A DNA stretch of 14,389 bases from an uncultured Eubacteriales bacterium (lineage in GTDB: Bacteria > Bacillota > Clostridia > Peptostreptococcales > Anaerovoracaceae), in the NCBI GenBank assembly GCA_902797345.1, contig CADBSL010000085.1:1-14389 (forward strand), read 5' to 3'. Positions 13,725 to 14,389 of this stretch are shown here, piece after piece. A program made the translations under genes and the position numbers. Below the pieces are notes generated by a model. That model ran no database searches, was not told where the DNA came from, and saw only the letters and a list, made by a program, of their open reading frames with translations. Positions within the stretch are counted from its first letter, which is position 1, and each line of letters opens with the position of its first letter.

Positions 13725-14389
13725 ATGAGAGAACTTCATGTAAAAGAAATCACAGAGGCCCTGGCAGAGATGGCGGTAGAAGCCAACTCCTTTTTAGGAG
13801 AAGATGTCTGCCGGCGGATCGACCGGTGCCGTCAACAGGAAGACTGGCCCATCGCAGCGGATATCCTGGATAAGATTCGGGAGAACATCCGGATCGCGGA
13901 GGAGGAGGGTGTGCCTCTGTGCCAGGATACAGGGATGGCCTGCGTCTTTTTGGAGATCGGTCAGGACGTTCATCTGATCGGGGGAGACCTGGAGGAGGCG
14001 GTCAACGAAGGCATCCGCCGGGGGTATACGGAAGGCTATCTTCGGAAATCCATCGCGGCAGACCCGATCCGCCGGGGGAATACCGGCGACAATACGCCGG
14101 CTCATATCCACACCGAGATCGTGCCGGGAGAAAGGGTCAAAGTCACGCTGGCCCCGAAGGGGTTTGGCTCGGAGAACATGAGTCAGATCCGGATGTTCCC
14201 GCCGTCGGCCGGAGAAGAAGGCGTCAAGGACTTCGTCGTCCGCTGCGTGGAAGAGGCCGGAGCGAACCCCTGCCCGCCGGTGGTCGTGGGCGTTGGGATC
14301 GGCGGCACCTTTGACCGGGCTGCGCTGATGGCGAAACAGGCGCTTTTGGTTCCGGTGGACGAACCTCACCCGGACCCCTATTACGCGGC
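13725..14389 (+). CDS. fumA: Fumarate hydratase class I, alpha subunit (3' end outside window)
   Basis: The frame starts at ATG 13725 (AGGA about ten bases upstream) and stays open to the right edge, giving 221 residues of a family whose alpha subunits are about 280 long. It belongs to the oxygen-sensitive 4Fe-4S hydro-lyases (fumarate hydratase or tartrate dehydratase alpha), reversibly converting fumarate and malate. Motifs seen are LCQDTG at 65-70 with cluster ligand Cys66, RGNTGDNTPAH at 117-127, GFGSENMS at 146-153, and NPCPPVVVGVGIGG at 181-194 with cluster ligand Cys183. The third cluster cysteine should lie beyond the edge. The beta subunit gene is expected immediately downstream. L(+)-tartrate dehydratase (TtdA) is the main alternative; without a tartrate transporter or the beta subunit in view, fumarase is more likely. 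Confidence 0.92.
   Translation, partial: MRELHVKEITEALAEMAVEANSFLGEDVCRRIDRCRQQEDWPIAADILDKIRENIRIAEEEGVPLCQDTGMACVFLEIGQDVHLIGGDLEEAVNEGIRRGYTEGYLRKSIAADPIRRGNTGDNTPAHIHTEIVPGERVKVTLAPKGFGSENMSQIRMFPPSAGEEGVKDFVVRCVEEAGANPCPPVVVGVGIGGTFDRAALMAKQALLVPVDEPHPDPYYA

Noticed and set aside
13919..14314. 131-residue plus-strand frame inside the fumarase gene
   Set aside because: It lies in another frame of the open fumarase reading frame, which carries the CQDTG, RGNTGDNTPA and NPCPP motifs.
1..14389. CRISPR array, tRNA or rRNA genes, integrase or phage genes
   Set aside because: No regularly spaced repeats, no cloverleaf or rRNA-like sequence and no mobility or phage proteins were seen on either strand.

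Overview
The window looks like a piece of chromosome from a GC-rich (by eye) anaerobic Firmicute, probably class Clostridia. The basis is strong AGGAGG-type ribosome binding sites, clean sigma-A promoters with 17-bp spacers, a type I-beta DAHP synthase, an AroE-AroK fusion, a FabV/Ter-type enoyl reductase and a two-subunit class I (4Fe-4S) fumarase. I cannot name a genus from sequence alone.

Layout. 1-549 (+): C-terminal part of an unrecognised acidic protein, running in from the left edge. 578-612: a hairpin that can terminate both converging transcripts. 617-9798 (all -): one compact aromatic amino acid operon, read from right to left as aroF (DAHP synthase), tyrA, aroB, aroA, aroC, pheA, an aroE-aroK fusion, and last a class 3-like aldehyde dehydrogenase. 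Several junctions are 4-base ATGA overlaps. The operon carries every step from erythrose-4-phosphate plus PEP to chorismate except 3-dehydroquinate dehydratase, and both committed branch enzymes towards Phe and Tyr. Two intergenic spacers, before pheA and before aroC, hold short degenerate repeats. 9799-10072 (-): the operon control region, with a sigma-A promoter, an unannotated 35-codon leader peptide whose residues 11-21 are eight Phe/Tyr out of eleven, and an intrinsic terminator just before aroF. This is the layout of a ribosome-mediated transcription attenuator, the most notable element of the window. 10087-10665 (-): a RelA/SpoT-like HD-domain protein that has lost most of its metal-binding residues, with its own promoter. 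10666-11211: a gene-free stretch of about 550 bp with two related ~176-bp elements in opposite orientation, each with terminal inverted repeats. 11212-13647 (+): a promoter and a two-gene operon of a BaiN/HI0933-type flavoprotein and FabV/Ter enoyl reductase. 13725-14389 (+): a promoter and the start of the class I fumarase alpha subunit, cut by the right edge.

How it works together (inference). The operon would make chorismate and then prephenate, phenylpyruvate and hydroxyphenylpyruvate. Flux is probably controlled by feedback on the ferredoxin-like domain of AroF and the ACT domain of PheA. Transcription is probably controlled by translation of the Phe/Tyr-rich leader: slow translation when charged tRNA-Phe or tRNA-Tyr is short would leave an antiterminator arm free, while smooth translation to the leader stop codon would cover it and let the terminator fold.
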